Below are positions 44,272 through 54,062 of a DNA stretch of 64,000 nucleotides, piece after piece. The notes beneath the pieces are model-generated. The model worked only from the letters and a program-made list of their open reading frames with translations. It had not been told where the DNA came from and did not search any database. Positions within the stretch are counted from its first letter, which is position 1; each line of letters opens with the position of its first letter. This stretch comes from Bacteroidales bacterium. GTDB taxonomy: Bacteria; Bacteroidota; Bacteroidia; Bacteroidales; Marinilabiliaceae. The position numbers were made by a program, and so were the translations under genes. The stretch is taken from assembly GCA_024401395.1 (NCBI GenBank), contig JAKSLD010000005.1:62001-126000 (forward strand), written 5' to 3'.

Positions 44272-46188
44272 TTAAAAACCTACCCTACTCTCTTTCTTCA
44301 GTTTTTCCCTGAATTCGCTTTCTTGCGAAGCATCCTCAAAATCGCTCTTCCTGATAGTCACATTTGTAAGTCCTTCTGCCGCCGCTCTGTACGCTGCCTT
44401 CGACCAGGTCCTCTCATATAGATTTCTCACAAAACGCGCATTCGCAAATTCTTTGGAATTGAGGAACTCATCACTTAGCGTCTCCATATACTCTTTGACT
44501 GCTGACTCAAGGTCGGGTTCTAACTCAAACCCTTTCTTTACCATGTTCATGAACAACTCGGTAAGCTGACTCCTCGTGTAATTCTTGAACTCTAGTACAA
44601 ATGGCATACGACTGCGTAATCCAGGATTTACATCCATAAGCTTCGACATCTCGTCCACATACCCAGCCATGATTATTACCATATCGTCTCTGTGATTTTC
44701 CATCTCTGCTATCAGTGTCGTAATGGCATCACGTCCATATCCTTTGTCATTCGCTCCATCGTCCAATGCGTACGCCTCATCAATGAAAAGTACCGACCCG
44801 TATGCGTCTCTGCATATATTGCGTGTCCTCGGCGCTGTCTGCCCTATATATTCTCCTATCAGGGCACTGGCTTCATACTCAAAGAAGCCTCCCTTTGTCA
44901 GTATCCCTTTCTCTTCGAATATCTTACCTACAATACGCGCTACCGTGGTCTTTCCTGTACCAGGCGAACCGACAAATCGCATATGAATACATGGATGGTC
45001 CAACTTATCGTTTTTCTTCGACATGACTACCTGTGCCACTATCTCTTCTATCTTCTTCTTTATTTCTCCCATCCCTACAAGCTGGTTCAATTCTTCAAAG
45101 CCACTCAGTATCTCTCCGTCTCTTTCAAACATTGAAGCGACGTCTTCTGCTGTCATTATTTTCTCATCTATGTCTTTTCCAGCTAATTGCGCTTCCATAT
45201 CATGCGATAGCTTGGCCCATATCATCTCGCCGATAACTTTATCTGCCGTGCGTAATCCGTAGAAGCGTCCATCCATCTTCTCTCTGTGTATCCTCTCTAT
45301 GAACGCCCTGAGTGTAGTTTCTTGAGCCTCTGCATAACCATACAGACTGAGTTCCGACTTGGCGTATTCTAACATCTGTATGTCGTTCAATGGCGGGATG
45401 CTAATCGTCTTGAGCGCCAAAATATCGTTTATGACTGACGCAAATGACTCTAGCGACTTTTCTGATATGCAAGGCACACGGAATATGAATATGAACGCTT
45501 CTTGAAGTCGTATCAGCCTCTTGAGGAAAATACGTAGCTCATCGTGCATCTCTCTGTTTATGAAGTATGATATGTCTAATCCTACTACCTGCGAATTGTA
45601 TTCGTCGTCCCAAAGTGTGTCTATTAGCGTATTTGCCGATGTATAGCCGTTTTCGTCTTCTTTGCCGATAGTGTATTCCAACGGGGTGTTATTCCAGTTT
45701 TCATACAGGCCTATCTTGGATATCATAGTCGATACTCGTCTCAATATTGTGGTAAAGCCAAAACCTGCATCTATGGATACTAGATAGTTCATATTGTGCA
45801 ACGTCATGGCAATGGGCTTGTCTTTTGCATATTTCATCGCACCGCAGATTGTATTGCAGACTTTCAGCATCTCTTTCCCCCCGATGTACGACGCATAGAT
45901 GTCTAACATCGCACTTGCTCTTTCTGACCCGTCGTCTTCTGTCACTATCACGTCTATCGCATTCGCATTGTAAGGGAATAGTAAAGCAAATGTTTCTATT
46001 ATCTTATTCCGACAGGCAGCTCCGCTTTCGTCTATAGCACAGAACAGCATGTACGTATGCTCCCCTAATATGTCTTCTTGGATGTAATCCCCTAGCAACT
46101 TACGCATCCCTAGTACCACCGACTGCCTTTCTTCATATTTCTTAGCCACAAAGTCGGGATTAAAATCTACTCTTACTATGTATTTCAT
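44272..46188 (-). CDS. Tandem AAA ATPase (CbxX/SpoVK-like)
   Basis: A 638-residue protein. The C-terminal domain (about 365-610) is an active AAA module of the CbxX/CfqX-SpoVK group: Walker A GSPGTGKT (407-414), Walker B SVLFIDEAYAL (about 465-475), and an arginine-rich LRSRMPFVLEF. An earlier region (about 120-330) looks like a degenerate AAA domain: DAGFGFTTILRR (140-151) stands where Walker A should be but lacks the lysine, and a lid-like helical part follows. The first ~100 residues are unknown. No type VII secretion or Rubisco genes are near, so the substrate is unknown. A TATATTTG box (plus strand 46238-46245) lies ahead. Confidence 0.72.
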   Translation of the reverse strand: MKYIVRVDFNPDFVAKKYEERQSVVLGMRKLLGDYIQEDILGEHTYMLFCAIDESGAACRNKIIETFALLFPYNANAIDVIVTEDDGSERASAMLDIYASYIGGKEMLKVCNTICGAMKYAKDKPIAMTLHNMNYLVSIDAGFGFTTILRRVSTMISKIGLYENWNNTPLEYTIGKEDENGYTSANTLIDTLWDDEYNSQVVGLDISYFINREMHDELRIFLKRLIRLQEAFIFIFRVPCISEKSLESFASVINDILALKTISIPPLNDIQMLEYAKSELSLYGYAEAQETTLRAFIERIHREKMDGRFYGLRTADKVIGEMIWAKLSHDMEAQLAGKDIDEKIMTAEDVASMFERDGEILSGFEELNQLVGMGEIKKKIEEIVAQVVMSKKNDKLDHPCIHMRFVGSPGTGKTTVARIVGKIFEEKGILTKGGFFEYEASALIGEYIGQTAPRTRNICRDAYGSVLFIDEAYALDDGANDKGYGRDAITTLIAEMENHRDDMVIIMAGYVDEMSKLMDVNPGLRSRMPFVLEFKNYTRSQLTELFMNMVKKGFELEPDLESAVKEYMETLSDEFLNSKEFANARFVRNLYERTWSKAAYRAAAEGLTNVTIRKSDFEDASQESEFREKLKKESRVGF

Positions 46189-46278
46189 ATCACGTTACCG
46201 ATGTTAGTCAAAACAAATATTAGCATATATCTATTCGCAAATATAACTATCTTCCCTAAAAAACAACTATGCTGAAAT

Positions 46279-46341
46279 AAAAAAACTGCGAGCAACCTTA
46301 ATGCTCTCTATATGCAGGCTTATACCTGACTATACATAAAG
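46279..46341 (+). repeat. 11-bp-period array with conserved head (element G)
   Basis: Poly-A, head CTGCGAGCAACC (46286-46297), then units TTAATGCTCTC (46298), TATATGCAGGC (46309), TTATACCTGAC (46320) and TATACATAAAG (46331). It sits in the divergent gap between the AAA gene and dsbD, just before the dsbD -7 box TAACTTTG (46378-46385). Confidence 0.75.
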
Positions 46342-46426
46342 ACTACTCTTTCTTATGGAATAATGAGCACAAAAAACTAACTTTGTAGGATAATACACGT
46401 ATCAACAATTTATTACTATTGAAATA

Positions 46427-48412
46427 ATGAAACACATAGCAGTTTTATTCATACTTGTTTGTTCAGCTTTGACTTTCGTTAAGGCTCAGGGTTTCGGTAT
46501 GGGAATGGAAAGCCCTGTCGATGCCCAGTGCTACTCTTCCGTGAATGGCGAGTACATCGAAATCGGTGTCAGAATGATTATCAATAAATCTTGGCACGTC
46601 TATGGTACAGAGGGCGAGGATGGCCCGACTTGGACTACAATCAATATCGAGGATATCCAGAATGCTAAGGCAGAAGGTAAACTAATGGCTGCCGGTACCG
46701 AGCATAAGGTCTACGATAATATGTTCGAATGTAACGTGACTTTCTACGAGGGCGACGTGACTTTCTCTCAGAAATTCAAGCTTACTCCCGGAACGGACTA
46801 CAAGATTGAGGGCTACTTCAATTATGGTGCTTGCAATGATATGTCTTGCCTTCCTCCAACTAATGTCGAATTTTCTTTCAAAGGCTCTGCCCCCGCAGCT
46901 GCTACTGCCGCAACAACCCCTAAGGAGGAACTTGCCAAGGCTGAACCTGAGAAATCTACTGAACCAGAAGAACTGGAATCTGAATCAAATACTGTCGCAC
47001 AGCCTGTTGCCGGTCCTGCACCTGTAGCTGTCTCTGCTGCTTCTGTTGATAATATCGACGCCCAGAGTTCTCTTTGGCTGATATTCTGGAGCTGTTTCCT
47101 CGCGGGATTTGTCGCTCTTATCACTCCTTGCGTATGGCCTATCATCCCTATGACGGTAAGTTTCTTCCTTAAAAGAAGCCAAAGCCGCTCTAAGGCTATT
47201 ACCGACGCCACCACATATGGTCTTTCTATCATCATCATATATGTCGCATTGGGTATAATCGTAACCCTTTGGAAGGGCGCAAGCGGACTGAATGATCTAT
47301 CTACTAATGCAATAGTGAATATCTTTTTCGCTTTGATGCTTATAGTTTTCGGCATATCATTCCTCGGCGCATTCGAAATCACATTGCCTTCGTCTTGGTC
47401 TTCAGCCGTAGATAATAAGGCGTCTCAATCTCGAGGCTTCGGCGGCATTTTCTTGATGGCTTTTACCCTCGCCTTGGTTTCGTTCTCTTGCACAGGTCCT
47501 ATTATCGGACTGCTGCTCGTACAACTGGGTACTGGCACTAGCATAAGCGGACCTATCGTGGGTATGTTTGGTTTCGCTCTCGCATTGGCACTGCCTTTCA
47601 CTTTCTTCGCGCTTTTCCCTACCTTGCTTCAGAAAATGCCTCGCTCTGGTAGCTGGATGATGACGGTCAAGGCTGTATTGGGTTTCATCGAATTGGCTTT
47701 TGCCCTTAAGTTTCTCTCTGTGGCCGACCTCGCTTACGGAAGTGGATTGCTCCCTCGCGAGACTTTCATCGTTATATGGGCTGCTCTCGCATTGGCATTG
47801 GGTCTGTACCTCTGGGGGGTCATCAAACTTGAACATAGCGGACCGGTCGAGGGTATCGGCACAACACGTCTCTTGCTCGGTATGGCTAGCATAGCTTTTT
47901 GCTTCTACCTCATTCCTGGCTTATGGGGCGCCCCTCTAAAGGCTGTCAGCGCTTTCGCGCCTCCTATGCATACTCAGGACTTCGTGCTGGGCCGACAAAT
48001 GCCTCACGCTAAATATACTTCCTACGAAGATGGTCTGCAGGAGGCTAAAAGAACTGGCAAACCTATCCTCATCGACTTTACTGGTCACGGATGCGTCAAC
48101 TGCCGCCAAATGGAGCAGGCTGTATGGACCGACGACCGCGTAGCTGATAAACTGATGAATGATTATGTCCTGATCAGCCTCTATGTCGACGACAAACGCG
48201 CACTGCCTGAAGGAAAAACTGAAGTTACTGAACGTGATGGTTCAAAAACTATACTTCGTACTATCGGTGATAAATGGAGCTATTTCCAGAGATCTCGCTA
48301 CGGAGTAAACGCCCAGCCATTCTACGTCAAACTGAATACGAACGAGGAGATAATCGGCACACCGCAGATATTTACTACAAGTGTCGATGATTTCTTGAAG
48401 TTCCTGCAATAA
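46427..48412 (+). CDS. dsbD: Thiol:disulfide interchange protein DsbD
   Basis: A 661-residue inner-membrane reductase that carries electrons from cytoplasmic thioredoxin to periplasmic proteins. Order: signal peptide, N-terminal DsbD-alpha-like domain (residues about 25-150), a low-complexity Ala/Pro/Glu linker (about 155-205), a membrane domain of about eight helices with the cysteine pair in ITPCVWPIIPMTV and SFSCTGPIIGLLL, and a C-terminal thioredoxin domain with CVNC in DFTGHGCVNCRQMEQ. It could supply reducing power to thiol proteins such as the CESC lipoprotein at 7574; that link is inference. Confidence 0.92.
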   Translation: MKHIAVLFILVCSALTFVKAQGFGMGMESPVDAQCYSSVNGEYIEIGVRMIINKSWHVYGTEGEDGPTWTTINIEDIQNAKAEGKLMAAGTEHKVYDNMFECNVTFYEGDVTFSQKFKLTPGTDYKIEGYFNYGACNDMSCLPPTNVEFSFKGSAPAAATAATTPKEELAKAEPEKSTEPEELESESNTVAQPVAGPAPVAVSAASVDNIDAQSSLWLIFWSCFLAGFVALITPCVWPIIPMTVSFFLKRSQSRSKAITDATTYGLSIIIIYVALGIIVTLWKGASGLNDLSTNAIVNIFFALMLIVFGISFLGAFEITLPSSWSSAVDNKASQSRGFGGIFLMAFTLALVSFSCTGPIIGLLLVQLGTGTSISGPIVGMFGFALALALPFTFFALFPTLLQKMPRSGSWMMTVKAVLGFIELAFALKFLSVADLAYGSGLLPRETFIVIWAALALALGLYLWGVIKLEHSGPVEGIGTTRLLLGMASIAFCFYLIPGLWGAPLKAVSAFAPPMHTQDFVLGRQMPHAKYTSYEDGLQEAKRTGKPILIDFTGHGCVNCRQMEQAVWTDDRVADKLMNDYVLISLYVDDKRALPEGKTEVTERDGSKTILRTIGDKWSYFQRSRYGVNAQPFYVKLNTNEEIIGTPQIFTTSVDDFLKFLQ

Positions 48413-48445
48413 ACTGGAGATTTAACACTATTGTTCGATTAAGCG

Positions 48446-49663
48446 ATGTTAAAGTATCTGTTGATAAGAAAATGTAGACTGTTGGAACCCGAATTCGAGG
48501 GCCAATTAGTGGATGTTCTAACCTGTGAAAACAAAATCGTTGACATAGGTACTGATATTATCCAACCATCCATCAGCACAACTTGTATCGAGGCTGAGGG
48601 GCGTACTCTTTTGCCTTCGCTTATCGACATCAAAACGAATCTGTCTGTGCCTACCCCTTATGATAATGGCACTCACCAGACATTGCAGTCTCTTATTTCT
48701 ATGGGTATCGGCATCACATTAGCTAGCGCCAAACTCCCACAGATACCTGTGGAATATACCGCACTCGCCCGCCAGGAGGTACCTACAGTCAACTATGGGT
48801 GCCATTTCACTCTCACTTCTTTGTTCCCCAACGAACTTAAGGAAATCAAGAAACTGAAGGTCGAATTTGGAATACCGACAGCCTACCATAAACTTATTAC
48901 TAATGGTATGGGTAACAGGGAAAGACTCTTAGAGGCTATCGATGTGGCTAGAGAGGCAGGTCTTAGAATCATACTCGACATAGAAAAGGATGGCTCTAAT
49001 ATCGAACACCTTCACGTTTTGGGCGATCTATGTAATTATCTTTCGTCTAATTCCGACAATGATGTCTTTTTCGTAGGTGTGAAGTACAAGGAGGAAATAG
49101 ATTTCATCGAACAGCTAATACAGCATTGTAATGTACATATGCAGCTGAATTTCTCTACTACTTCTTCGAAAAACAAGCAACTACACCCTATCGATATGCG
49201 CTCTCTGGTCCAATACGTGCGCAACTACCCTTGGTGCTCTATCGGTGTAATCGACTTGGGATTGAGAATGAGAACTATACAGAGTAATAATATTCAACAC
49301 GATAATCATTGGTATAATACTATAAGCCTTCTCACCAGCATGTCTGAAGAGAATCCTATAACTCTCTCGGAAGCTATTGTCGCTGTAGTACAGAGAAATG
49401 CTGAGTTCTCTGGTATCGGTGCTGCTAATACGTGCATCAGAGTTGGCGCCCCAGCTAATTTCCTTATCTGGGATGACACAAAACGTACTTCTATATCAAT
49501 GAGCAACGATGATAGCCTTCTTGAATCTTTGAATATCAAGGGTAGCATCGATTATACAATTCTAAATGGCAGCATAATATATTCTCACACGGAACAAAAT
49601 GTTATTTCTGCCAAGGTTCGAGGCGAAAATGTATACCGTCGCATTTTAGCTAGTAGCAAATAA
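48446..49663 (+). CDS. Dihydroorotase-like protein without metal ligands
   Basis: A 405-residue amidohydrolase-fold protein related to dihydroorotase: VDVLTCENKIVDIGTDI at the start, LLPSLIDIKTNL where catalytic forms have D-x-H-x-H, and the C-terminal RVGAPANFLIWD. The metal-binding histidines of a working dihydroorotase are missing at the first site (DIKTNL), and no equivalent of the DHAPH motif is visible, so it is probably non-catalytic. Non-catalytic PyrC-like proteins serve as structural partners of aspartate transcarbamoylase in some bacteria. It is 17 bp ahead of the Wzc gene and 33 bp after dsbD, so it may be co-transcribed with either. Confidence 0.72.
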   Translation: MLKYLLIRKCRLLEPEFEGQLVDVLTCENKIVDIGTDIIQPSISTTCIEAEGRTLLPSLIDIKTNLSVPTPYDNGTHQTLQSLISMGIGITLASAKLPQIPVEYTALARQEVPTVNYGCHFTLTSLFPNELKEIKKLKVEFGIPTAYHKLITNGMGNRERLLEAIDVAREAGLRIILDIEKDGSNIEHLHVLGDLCNYLSSNSDNDVFFVGVKYKEEIDFIEQLIQHCNVHMQLNFSTTSSKNKQLHPIDMRSLVQYVRNYPWCSIGVIDLGLRMRTIQSNNIQHDNHWYNTISLLTSMSEENPITLSEAIVAVVQRNAEFSGIGAANTCIRVGAPANFLIWDDTKRTSISMSNDDSLLESLNIKGSIDYTILNGSIIYSHTEQNVISAKVRGENVYRRILASSK

Positions 49664-49680
49664 AAAATACCTATTGGGTT

Positions 49681-52107
49681 ATGATGGAGAGCCAAACAGA
49701 AAATACAGTCCAGGAAACAGCAACTACCCCTAGCTTTATACGACTGAATCAGCGTCATCTCTTACGCACGATTGCTAAGAATTGGTGGCTGTTCGTCCTA
49801 TGCGCTGGCATCGGTGGCGCTATAGCTATGTTCATCAATTATTATACTCAGCCTATATATATGTCCAGGACAACTGTATTACTCCAAGATGACTCTGAAA
49901 ACCGAGGCATTGACCTTACAGAGGGTATCAAGCTGTCTTCTAGCCTTAGCAAACTTCAAAACCAGACTTATATCTATAAGTCTCCTATGATGGTCGAGAG
50001 AGCTCTCAAAAAACTCGACTTCGGCGTGACTTATTATCGTAAAGGCAAACTGAGAAACATTGAGACTTATGGTCTCGACCAATATATTCGCGTAGAAATA
50101 GACTCTACTCACATCCAGCCTGTCAATGCAACTTTCGAACTGACAGCTGTAGCTGATTCTAAATCTATATTCGATCTGCACGTTTACGGAGAGTCTGTGT
50201 CTAGTTACGATTTCAAGAGCGAGTCTTACTCTGGATACTTCGGCGCTGTTGACGAAAGTCACCAAATTTGCATCGGCCAGACTATTACTACCGATAAGTT
50301 CTCTTTCCGTATTATGCCCTACGATGAACAGAATATGAGTGGCTGGTACGGTACCATCGCCTTTACTTTCACTCCTCTACCTAACCTCATCGGCAGATGG
50401 GCAGGTAGTATCAGTATGTACCCCGAATTTAAGGAGAGCACTATTACTAACATTACTTGCCACGGCTATAATAGTACAAAGACTGTTGCGTTCTTGTCTG
50501 CCCTCAATAAGGCGGCTTCCGAATATAACCTCGAAAAGAAAAATGCCGCAGCTGAGCGTACCTTGAGTTTCATCGGTAGCCAACTAGCATTGACAAGCGA
50601 TTCTTTACGCAAAGCAACAGCCAGACTGAGTAATTTCAAGAAGAACGTTGGCTTCACGGGTAACTCTGAATACGGCGGCACTCTCCAAACTACATATCTC
50701 GCCCAAAGCACTGAAATACAAGCTTTGCGTACAAACAATGATTTGTTGGCTAGCATAAATACCGACTTGGGCAAGGGGAATACAGTACAGGATTTTTTCA
50801 TCAGTTCTACTGCTGCGCAGAATAACCCTCTTATTTCTAGCCAACTATCTGAACTGATTTCCTTGCAGAAGGAGATAATAATGACTGCTAACGAAGTGGA
50901 GTCTCACCCATATCGCAAACAGATTAAGGAGCAGGAGCAACTTTTACGCTCTAATATCATGACTCTTATCTCTCAGTCTATAGAGCTGAACAATAAGAAA
51001 ATTGAAAAACTGGAAAATGCCAATCAGAGACTTATCTCTGAGGCTGGTCGACTCCCTGAACTGGAGAATATGCGCGTGGACCTTGAGCGTGAGTACAAAA
51101 TTCAGGATGCCGTATACACTTTTATGCTCCAGAAGGAGTCTGAAACTCTCATCGCTAAGGCTTCTACAGTAGCAGATGGAGAAGTGCTCCAAGAGCCTGT
51201 ATGCATAGGTACCATTGCTCCACAAAGACAAAAGAACCTTATGATGGGATTGGGCATCGGACTTGCTCTACCTCTCGTATTCTTCGTACTGATGGAGTTG
51301 TTTAACAAGAAAATTCGCTCTGTTCAGGAGTTGAAAGATACAGTTCCGGACAAAAAGCCTTTGGTAACAATACCTTTGTTCGATAAACGCCTTACTAAAA
51401 CAGAAACGCCTCTTATAGACATCCCCAACTGCGCTACTAGTGAGGCTTTCAGAAAATTGCGCATCAAACTGGGTATGCTTATGCTTAGCAGCAAGAATAA
51501 TGTCATTATGTTCTCTTCTTGTAACCCAGGTGAAGGAAAGACCTATTGTGCCATAAACACTGCTATAGCTATGGCGCAGAATGGCAAAAAGACGATAATC
51601 GTTAACTACGACCTCCGCCGCCCACGTATGGAGGAGATTTTTCCTCAGAAGAGCCCTAAAAATATTACCGAATATCTGCTTGGTCTGGCCAATGAGGACG
51701 AAATAATACAAGAGTCCGACATCGATAACTTGTATTATATCACTTGCGACACGTATCAGCTTCCTCCTAACCCAGCCGAACAGATTGCTTCTGAACGTAA
51801 CTACGAATTAATCGAGAGTCTGAAGAAACAATTTGACGTGATAATCCTTGACACGGCTCCTATCGGATGTGTATCTGACTGTAAGGCGCTCGAACCTTTC
51901 ATTGGCACATTGGTATTTGTCGTACGTGGTAATATCACGGAGTTTGAACATCTGGAGAATACTCTCGATGAACTTAACTCTCAAAAGACATACCTCATCT
52001 ACAATGGTGCTCAGCGTCGCGACTTCGGATATAAGGGTTATTATCATAATTACTATGCCGACGGCACTCACACAAGTCGTTCTATCTTGAAGAAGTCTGA
52101 TGCTTAG
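49681..52107 (+). CDS. Polysaccharide co-polymerase / tyrosine autokinase (Wzc type)
   Basis: An 808-residue inner-membrane protein that controls chain length and export of capsule or exopolysaccharide. Two membrane helices flank a large periplasmic part: the first near residues 33-52, the second near 520-540. Coiled-coil segments lie before the second. The cytoplasmic BY-kinase has Walker A NPGEGKTYCAINTA, Walker A' IIVNYDLRRPRM and Walker B FDVIILDTAPIG, and ends in a tyrosine cluster (YKGYYHNYYADG) for autophosphorylation. No glycosyltransferase locus is beside it. Its end overlaps the U32 gene by 8 bp. Confidence 0.9.
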   Translation: MMESQTENTVQETATTPSFIRLNQRHLLRTIAKNWWLFVLCAGIGGAIAMFINYYTQPIYMSRTTVLLQDDSENRGIDLTEGIKLSSSLSKLQNQTYIYKSPMMVERALKKLDFGVTYYRKGKLRNIETYGLDQYIRVEIDSTHIQPVNATFELTAVADSKSIFDLHVYGESVSSYDFKSESYSGYFGAVDESHQICIGQTITTDKFSFRIMPYDEQNMSGWYGTIAFTFTPLPNLIGRWAGSISMYPEFKESTITNITCHGYNSTKTVAFLSALNKAASEYNLEKKNAAAERTLSFIGSQLALTSDSLRKATARLSNFKKNVGFTGNSEYGGTLQTTYLAQSTEIQALRTNNDLLASINTDLGKGNTVQDFFISSTAAQNNPLISSQLSELISLQKEIIMTANEVESHPYRKQIKEQEQLLRSNIMTLISQSIELNNKKIEKLENANQRLISEAGRLPELENMRVDLEREYKIQDAVYTFMLQKESETLIAKASTVADGEVLQEPVCIGTIAPQRQKNLMMGLGIGLALPLVFFVLMELFNKKIRSVQELKDTVPDKKPLVTIPLFDKRLTKTETPLIDIPNCATSEAFRKLRIKLGMLMLSSKNNVIMFSSCNPGEGKTYCAINTAIAMAQNGKKTIIVNYDLRRPRMEEIFPQKSPKNITEYLLGLANEDEIIQESDIDNLYYITCDTYQLPPNPAEQIASERNYELIESLKKQFDVIILDTAPIGCVSDCKALEPFIGTLVFVVRGNITEFEHLENTLDELNSQKTYLIYNGAQRRDFGYKGYYHNYYADGTHTSRSILKKSDA

Positions 52108-53950
52108 CCCGCGTAACCATATTGAATTGCTGGCCCCAGCTCGTGATGTTGAGTGCGCTTTAGCTGCCCTCAATCACGGAGCCGATGCTATATATTTAGG
52201 CGCTCCTAAGTTCAGCGCTCGCAAGGCCGCTAGTTGTTCTACTGATGATATCCAGCAGATAGTACGGACAGCTCACCTCTACGGAGCACGTGTCTTTGTG
52301 GCTCTCAACACGCTTTTGTTCGACAAGGAGCTTGAAGAGGCTCGTCAGTTGGCTTGGGATATGTACCGCATAGGGGTTGACGCTCTGATTATCCAAGACT
52401 ACGCACTCTTGCAGATGAACTTGCCTCCTATCGAACTCCACTCTAGTACGCAGATGGATAATAGGTCTGTCGAGAGGGCTGCTTACCACGAATCTCAGGG
52501 GTTCAAACAGGTCGTCTTGGCTCGGGAACTTTCACTTGATCAGATAAAGGAAATTGCCGCTAGAACTTCTGTACGCCTGGAGGCTTTCATTCACGGTGCT
52601 TTATGCGTCAGCTATAGCGGTCGTTGCTTTATGAGTCAGGCCGTATGCGGACGCTCTGCCAATAGAGGAGAGTGTAGTCAGCCTTGCCGTTTGCCATATA
52701 CAATACTTCAATCCGATGGCAAACAGATTGCATCCAATAACTACGCCTTGTCTTTACGCGACAATAATCAGACCGAGAATATTGAACGTATGATGCTAGC
52801 TGGCGTATCTTCTTTCAAAATAGAAGGCCGACTCAAAGATGCTTCATATGTGGCAAATATCACTCTTCACTACCGACATATCATAGACGAGATTCTCTCG
52901 CGCCATCCAGAATATGTACGCTCATCTGAGGGTAGTGTCAAGACTAATTTGATTGCTAACCCTGAACGGTCTTTCAATCGCGGCTTCACGACTTTCTTTA
53001 TGGATGGTCGCCAACGTAATATCCATAACCCAGTCTCTCCTAAATCGATGGGGCAGCCTCTGGGCAAAGCTTGCCGCGTAACCAAAAATAGCTTCTCAAT
53101 AGAGAATTGCGATATAAAGGTCAACAATAACGATGGCCTGTGTTTCGTCAAGGACGACAGACTGATTGGTCTTAAGGTCAATAAGGCTGAAAATGGTATC
53201 GTCTACCCGGATAAACTCAATGGCTTGATCAATGGCCTGATGCTATACAGAAATTCTGACGTCGAATTTGACAGCCTCATCAAACAGGCGAAGTCTGTCC
53301 GGCAGATTCCTATAGATATCACGGCAGGACTGTCTTTGAATGGCGACCTCGAAGTTCAGGCTATCGATCATAATGGCAATGTAGGTTCCGCTACTTTCCC
53401 TTGTGTCAATCTATCTGACGCTAAGGATATGAGCGCAACCCAACGTATAGCGGAACAGCAACTCACAAAAACAGGTGGCACTGCCTTCGTTGTCGAAAAT
53501 GTATTCATCGAGGAATCTATATGCTGTTTCTTCGTCAATGCTTCTATATGGAATGATCTTCGACGTAAGGCTTTGCAGAACCTGACAGAGAAACGTATAG
53601 AAGCTAATAAACCCGTGGATTGCCCTCTCAATATGGACACTGCGGCAAAATATCCGCAGCCGGAGGCTGATGCACAGATAGGCATATTGAACGATCTCGC
53701 CAAAGAGTATCTTTCTCAGCACGGATGCTCTGTGACTGAATGGGGGTATGAACGCTTGTCTAATTATAAGGGGCGCGTCGTAATGACCACAAAACATTGC
53801 CTTATGTTTGCTATGGGCAAGTGCTTGAAGCAACATCCCGATGCCCACAAAATGCTGCCCCTTACTCTTATTGACGAAGAGCACAAGAACAATAAGTTCT
53901 CCGTATCTTGCGATTGTGCCCATTGCCAGATGATTATAAAGGCCTATTAA
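52100..53950 (+). CDS. U32-family peptidase-like protein
   Basis: A 616-residue U32 protein. Start block IELLAPARDVECALAALNHG, then AIYLGAPKFSARKAA, and the signature segment with cysteines SYSGRCFMSQ, NRGECSQPCRLPY; a further cysteine-rich end (SCDCAHCQM) may bind metal. Members of this group (RlhA/YegQ-like) are now linked to RNA hydroxylation rather than to collagen breakdown; the length fits RlhA, which acts on 23S rRNA C2501 in E. coli. The start lies within the last codons of the Wzc gene, so the two are probably translationally coupled. Confidence 0.85.
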   Translation: MLSPRNHIELLAPARDVECALAALNHGADAIYLGAPKFSARKAASCSTDDIQQIVRTAHLYGARVFVALNTLLFDKELEEARQLAWDMYRIGVDALIIQDYALLQMNLPPIELHSSTQMDNRSVERAAYHESQGFKQVVLARELSLDQIKEIAARTSVRLEAFIHGALCVSYSGRCFMSQAVCGRSANRGECSQPCRLPYTILQSDGKQIASNNYALSLRDNNQTENIERMMLAGVSSFKIEGRLKDASYVANITLHYRHIIDEILSRHPEYVRSSEGSVKTNLIANPERSFNRGFTTFFMDGRQRNIHNPVSPKSMGQPLGKACRVTKNSFSIENCDIKVNNNDGLCFVKDDRLIGLKVNKAENGIVYPDKLNGLINGLMLYRNSDVEFDSLIKQAKSVRQIPIDITAGLSLNGDLEVQAIDHNGNVGSATFPCVNLSDAKDMSATQRIAEQQLTKTGGTAFVVENVFIEESICCFFVNASIWNDLRRKALQNLTEKRIEANKPVDCPLNMDTAAKYPQPEADAQIGILNDLAKEYLSQHGCSVTEWGYERLSNYKGRVVMTTKHCLMFAMGKCLKQHPDAHKMLPLTLIDEEHKNNKFSVSCDCAHCQMIIKAY

Positions 53951-53989
53951 TACAAAATCGACAATTAATTGCTCTTTTCAGTCAAAGGG

Positions 53990-54019
53990 TTTGCAATTTA
54001 AAAGATATCTATAATTTTG
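53990..54019 (+). promoter_or_regulatory. Promoter of the GH94 phosphorylase
   Basis: TTTG (53990-53993), 18 bp, TAATTTTG (54012-54019), both full consensus matches; ATG 44 bp downstream. Confidence 0.65.
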
Positions 54020-54062
54020 TAAGCAGAGAAATATAACTAATACAAGTCATTCCTTTAGATAT

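Noticed and set aside
44272-46188. Type VII secretion (EccA) assignment for the AAA protein
   Set aside because: The fold group is similar, but there is no WXG100, EccC or other partner nearby and the N-terminal part differs.
1284-46341. CRISPR array for the short tandem repeats
   Set aside because: Units are 11 bp, directly abutting, without spacers, and no cas genes are in the window.
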